Source of the DNA: Bacteroidota bacterium
GTDB lineage: Bacteria; Bacteroidota; Ignavibacteria; Kryptoniales; JAKASW01
DNA length: 64,000 nucleotides
Assembly (NCBI GenBank): GCA_021811615.1
Contig: JAJZNW010000013.1
Location: 1 to 64,000 of the forward strand
Direction of reading: 5' to 3'
Part shown: piece after piece, positions 61,385 to 64,000 of the stretch
How positions within the stretch are numbered: the stretch's first letter is position 1
Layout: each line of letters begins with the position of its first letter
Notes under the pieces: model-generated
The model's input: only the letters and a program-made list of their open reading frames with translations
Database searches by the model: none
What the model was told of the DNA's origin: nothing
Program-made: the position numbers and the translations under genes

Positions 61385-62209
61385 ATGATAGTCAACGTAA
61401 AAAATATAAAGATTGGCGGGGACAACCCACTCGTTGTCATTGCCGGCCCGTGCGTGGTCGAGAGCAGGGAGCTTGCATTTAAAGTCGCCGGAGATGCGAA
61501 GAGGATCGCCGAAAGACTCGGGATGCCGTTCATCTTCAAGTCGAGCTACAAGAAGGCCAACAGGACAAGCGGGAAGACCTTCATGGGCATCGGTATGGAC
61601 GAGGCTCTGAAAATACTCTCGGATGTCAAAACGGAGCTCGATCTTCCTATCTTAACCGATGTGCATTCCGAAGAGGAAACAGCAACCGCGGCGGAAGTGG
61701 CCGATGTCCTGCAGATTCCTGCTTTCCTCTGCAGACAGACCGAGCTTCTGCAGGCGGCCGGACGAACGGGAAAGGCCGTGAACATCAAGAAGGGACAGTT
61801 TATGGCTCCCGAAGACATGCGCCTTCAGGCTGACAAAGTCAAGGACACTGGAAACCAGAACGTCATGCTTACCGAGCGCGGAGCGAGTTTCGGTTATCAC
61901 AACCTTGTTGTAGATATGAGATCGCTCGTGATTATGAGGGAAAGCGGCTGTCCCGTCGTGCTGGATGCCACTCATTCTCTCCAGCTTCCGGGCGGTGAAA
62001 AAGACAGGACCGGCGGTCAGCCCCAGTTCATCTTCCCGATAGCCCGGGCCGGTGCGGCCGTCGGGGTCGACGCAGTCTTCCTTGAAACCCATCCTGATCC
62101 TTCAAAGGCTTTGAGCGATGCCGCGACGCAACTTCCGTTTCACCTGTTCGAGTCACTTCTGACGCAGATGAAGAAGATCGACGGGGCACGCAGGGAATTG
62201 GCCTCATGA
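61385..62209 (+). CDS. kdsA: 3-deoxy-8-phosphooctulonate synthase
   Basis: A 274-residue TIM-barrel synthase condensing PEP with arabinose 5-phosphate to KDO-8-phosphate. Motifs: IAGPCVVESRELA, IFKSSYKKANRTSGKTF, TDVHSEEE, RQTELLQAA, DATHSLQLPGG and LETHPDPSKALSD. The C in AGPC marks the metal-dependent class. The ATG at 61385 aligns the N-terminus with E. coli KdsA; in-frame starts at 61373 (ATG) and 61319 (GTG) would add 4 or 22 residues. The stop overlaps the kdsC start (ATGA). Confidence 0.93.
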   Translation: MIVNVKNIKIGGDNPLVVIAGPCVVESRELAFKVAGDAKRIAERLGMPFIFKSSYKKANRTSGKTFMGIGMDEALKILSDVKTELDLPILTDVHSEEETATAAEVADVLQIPAFLCRQTELLQAAGRTGKAVNIKKGQFMAPEDMRLQADKVKDTGNQNVMLTERGASFGYHNLVVDMRSLVIMRESGCPVVLDATHSLQLPGGEKDRTGGQPQFIFPIARAGAAVGVDAVFLETHPDPSKALSDAATQLPFHLFESLLTQMKKIDGARRELAS

Positions 62210-62709
62210 CAAAACACCAAGTCCTTCTCTCAAAGCTGAAAAAGATAAAAGCTCTCCTGCTCGACGTGGATGGAGTGCTGACCGACGGCGCGATAATCTA
62301 TGGAGCCGACGGGATAGAACTCAAAGTATTCGATTCGCAGGATGGGTACGGAATTGTCAACGCGATCAAACAGGGAATACGAGTCGGCATCATTACTGCG
62401 AGAAAATCTGAAGTCGTCGAGAGGCGCGCGGCAGACCTTGGCATTGCCGATCTCTACCAGGGATCGATCGACAAACTCACTCCGTATGAGAAGATCAAGA
62501 AGGATTATTCATTTCAGGATTCTGAAGTCGCTTACATAGGTGACGATCTGCTCGACATGCCGCTCCTTCAACGGGTCGGTTTCAGCGCTGCGCCTGCAAA
62601 TGCTGTCAGGAATGTAAAAATGAAAGTGGATTACGTCGCAAAGGCGAAGGGCGGTCACGGGGCTGTCCGCGAAGTCATCGATCTGATTTTGAAAGCACAA
62701 AAGAAGTAA
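62206..62709 (+). CDS. kdsC: 3-deoxy-D-manno-octulosonate 8-phosphate phosphatase
   Basis: A 167-residue HAD-superfamily phosphatase, the third KDO step. The nucleophile motif is D20-V-D22-G-V-L-T-D-G, motif II is IITARKS, motif III is the conserved Lys in DKLTPYEK, and motif IV is YIGDDLLDMPLL. Without a cap domain, it matches the tetrameric KdsC type; no KdsB-like cytidylyltransferase is fused. Coupled to kdsA by a 4-nt overlap and 9 bp from kdsD. Confidence 0.93.
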   Translation: MTKHQVLLSKLKKIKALLLDVDGVLTDGAIIYGADGIELKVFDSQDGYGIVNAIKQGIRVGIITARKSEVVERRAADLGIADLYQGSIDKLTPYEKIKKDYSFQDSEVAYIGDDLLDMPLLQRVGFSAAPANAVRNVKMKVDYVAKAKGGHGAVREVIDLILKAQKK

Positions 62710-62718
62710 GCGGGGATT

Positions 62719-63696
62719 ATGGACGCCATTGAAAAAGGTAAAGAGGTTGTAAGAATTGAGGCACGCGCAGTTCAGGCCCTGGAAAGCAAGATCGGCGAAG
62801 AATTCGCCGGAGCGGTGGATCTCATAACGGGCATTTCCGGGCGAGTGGTCATAACAGGGATGGGGAAATCAGGCTTGATCGCCAGAAAGATCGTCGCGAC
62901 CCTGAACTCGACCGGCACGGCGGCGATCTACATGCATCCGAGCGACGCCGTACACGGAGACCTCGGCATGGTTCGTCCCGAAGATGTGGTCGTCTGCATA
63001 TCGAACAGCGGCGACACGGAGGAAGTCGTTCAGCTTCTCCCGATGTTCAAGAGAATAGGCGTCCCGGTAATTTCGATTCTCGGAAATCGCTCCTCGAAGC
63101 TCGGCCGCGAAAGCAGTTTCGTCCTCGATGCCGATGTCGAACAGGAAGCCTGCCCTTATGATCTCGCGCCGACGGCCTCGACGACTGCCGCCCTCGTGAT
63201 CGGAGACGCTCTTGCGATCGCACTCCTCGAGAAGAAGGGATTTACCGAGGAGGAATTCGCCATGTTTCATCCTGCGGGCAACCTCGGCAAGCGGCTCCTC
63301 CTTAAAGTTGAAGAACTCATGGTAAGAGGGAAGGACATCCCTACTGTATCGAACTCAGCCTCGCTCCGCGAAACGATATTGGTAATGACGTCGGGGAGGC
63401 TGGGGGCGGCCTGCGTTGTAAAACCATCCGGCGAACTCGCCGGGATAATCACCGATGGAGATCTTCGCCGTCTGCTCCAGAAGAATCTGGACTTCTCCCA
63501 GATGACCGCCGACGACGTGATGACGAGGAACCCCAAGGTCGTCAAGCCCAGCATCCTCGCAGTTGCCGCGATAGAAGTGATGGAAAACTTCAACATCACA
63601 CAGCTCATCGTCGTGGACGAATCGCGCAAGCCGGTGGGCATGCTCCACCTTCACGATCTCGTCAAGGCAGGGCTCTCCCCAAAGAATGACGTATGA
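62719..63696 (+). CDS. kdsD: Arabinose-5-phosphate isomerase (KdsD/KpsF)
   Basis: A 325-residue enzyme making arabinose 5-phosphate from ribulose 5-phosphate for KdsA. The SIS domain (about 25-180) has VVITGMGKSGLIARKI, MHPSDAVHGDLGMV and ISNSGDTEEV; AMFHPAGNLGKRL leads into two CBS domains (about 200-325: ITDGDLRR, DDVMTRNPK, GMLHLHDLVKAG). Together with kdsA and kdsC the KDO-8-P branch is complete except for activation (KdsB). It overlaps lptC by 4 nt (ATGA). Confidence 0.94.
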   Translation: MDAIEKGKEVVRIEARAVQALESKIGEEFAGAVDLITGISGRVVITGMGKSGLIARKIVATLNSTGTAAIYMHPSDAVHGDLGMVRPEDVVVCISNSGDTEEVVQLLPMFKRIGVPVISILGNRSSKLGRESSFVLDADVEQEACPYDLAPTASTTAALVIGDALAIALLEKKGFTEEEFAMFHPAGNLGKRLLLKVEELMVRGKDIPTVSNSASLRETILVMTSGRLGAACVVKPSGELAGIITDGDLRRLLQKNLDFSQMTADDVMTRNPKVVKPSILAVAAIEVMENFNITQLIVVDESRKPVGMLHLHDLVKAGLSPKNDV

Positions 63697-64000
63697 TGAG
63701 ACACCCGTGGAACCCGGCCATCTTTCTCTCTCTCTTCCTCCTCGTCGCGCTCGCCGGATGCCAGGATAAGCTGAAACCGACTGTCGTTCCGGTTACAGGG
63801 AAACTCCCCGACCAGGAAAGCTGGAATTCCACTATCGTCTTCAGCGACAGCGGACAAACCCGGGGCATTCTCTGGGCCGGGCATGTGCTCGTCTTCAATA
63901 ACATAAACAAAACGTTTCTCGGAGACAGCATCAGGGTGGACTTTTACAACGATCAGGGTCAGCACACAAGTTATCTTACGGCCGACAGCGGCGTGGTGGA
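63693..64000 (+). CDS. lptC: LPS export protein LptC, partial
   Basis: The 3' end is cut by the window; 102 codons are seen. MMRHPWNPAIFLSLFLLVALAGC is a lipoprotein signal with lipobox VALAGC, so this LptC would be lipid-anchored, unlike the helix-anchored E. coli form. The beta-jellyroll then begins (IVFSDSGQTRGILWAGHV, DFYNDQGQHTSYLTADSGVV), the hallmark LptC/OstA pattern of flipping acyl LPS between strands. The lptA and lptB genes should follow beyond the window. Confidence 0.85.
   Translation, partial: MMRHPWNPAIFLSLFLLVALAGCQDKLKPTVVPVTGKLPDQESWNSTIVFSDSGQTRGILWAGHVLVFNNINKTFLGDSIRVDFYNDQGQHTSYLTADSGVV

Overview
The window looks like a chromosomal segment from a Gram-negative bacterium of the Bacteroidota/Chlorobiota/Ignavibacteriota (FCB) group, most likely an Ignavibacteria-like lineage. 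The reasons are: a 2321-residue SprA-type outer-membrane protein (type IX secretion), a bacterial geranylgeranylglyceryl-phosphate-synthase homologue, a di-haem reaction-centre-type cytochrome c in an apparently non-photosynthetic context, a KDO/LPS operon (kdsA-kdsC-kdsD-lptC), and repeated promoters of the Bacteroidota type (TTTG, 19-21 bp, TAnnTT). The taxon is an inference; no 16S gene is present.

Layout. 1-126 is the 3' end (domains V and VI) of a group II intron. 175-2154 (minus) carries a CPBP membrane protease and a multi-pass membrane protein whose conserved N-terminus is cut off by an in-frame TAG. 2357-9949 is a housekeeping run: clpS, alaS, the prenylglyceryl phosphate synthase, gmhA, pterin dehydratase, pyrE, a NUDIX hydrolase, pyrimidine-nucleoside phosphorylase and an Spx/ArsC-like protein. 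9961-17806 mixes a TPR protein, peroxiredoxin, inositol monophosphatase, an HD protein overlapping a receiver-like protein, a glycosyltransferase, a rhodanese, fmt, an FmdB zinc ribbon, the initiator tRNA and an SDR dehydrogenase. 17807-18554 has no convincing gene but holds a candidate small RNA ending in a strong terminator.

18555-25963 is a complete RND efflux locus (TolC, membrane-fusion lipoprotein, RND pump) translationally coupled to its own response regulator and histidine kinase. It is followed by a PAP2 enzyme, a GH38 mannosidase, a hotdog thioesterase, a four-PAS hybrid histidine kinase and sprA. After ilvD comes a minus-strand pair (a secreted protein and a probably frameshifted lipoprotein), tRNA-Arg, and an OsmC-glutaredoxin-GroES stress group.

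50439-57178 is an envelope cluster: a 1000-residue TPR protein, the di-haem cytochrome, an outer-membrane barrel, a SPOR protein and a TonB-like protein. Its gene spacing points to concerted function, and it is the best candidate here for an undescribed multi-component system. The window closes with nth, a thioredoxin-fold protein, a 4HBT thioesterase, pta and the KDO operon, which runs off the end inside lptC.

At sequence level, many start sites have a recurring -33/-7 promoter with 19-21 bp spacing. Two of these promoters end about 5 nt before the start codon of genes with no Shine-Dalgarno, which suggests leaderless mRNAs. Three gene-free gaps share a degenerate palindromic element built from 10-bp units. 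No CRISPR array or prophage was seen, and the intron remnant is the only mobile element recognised.
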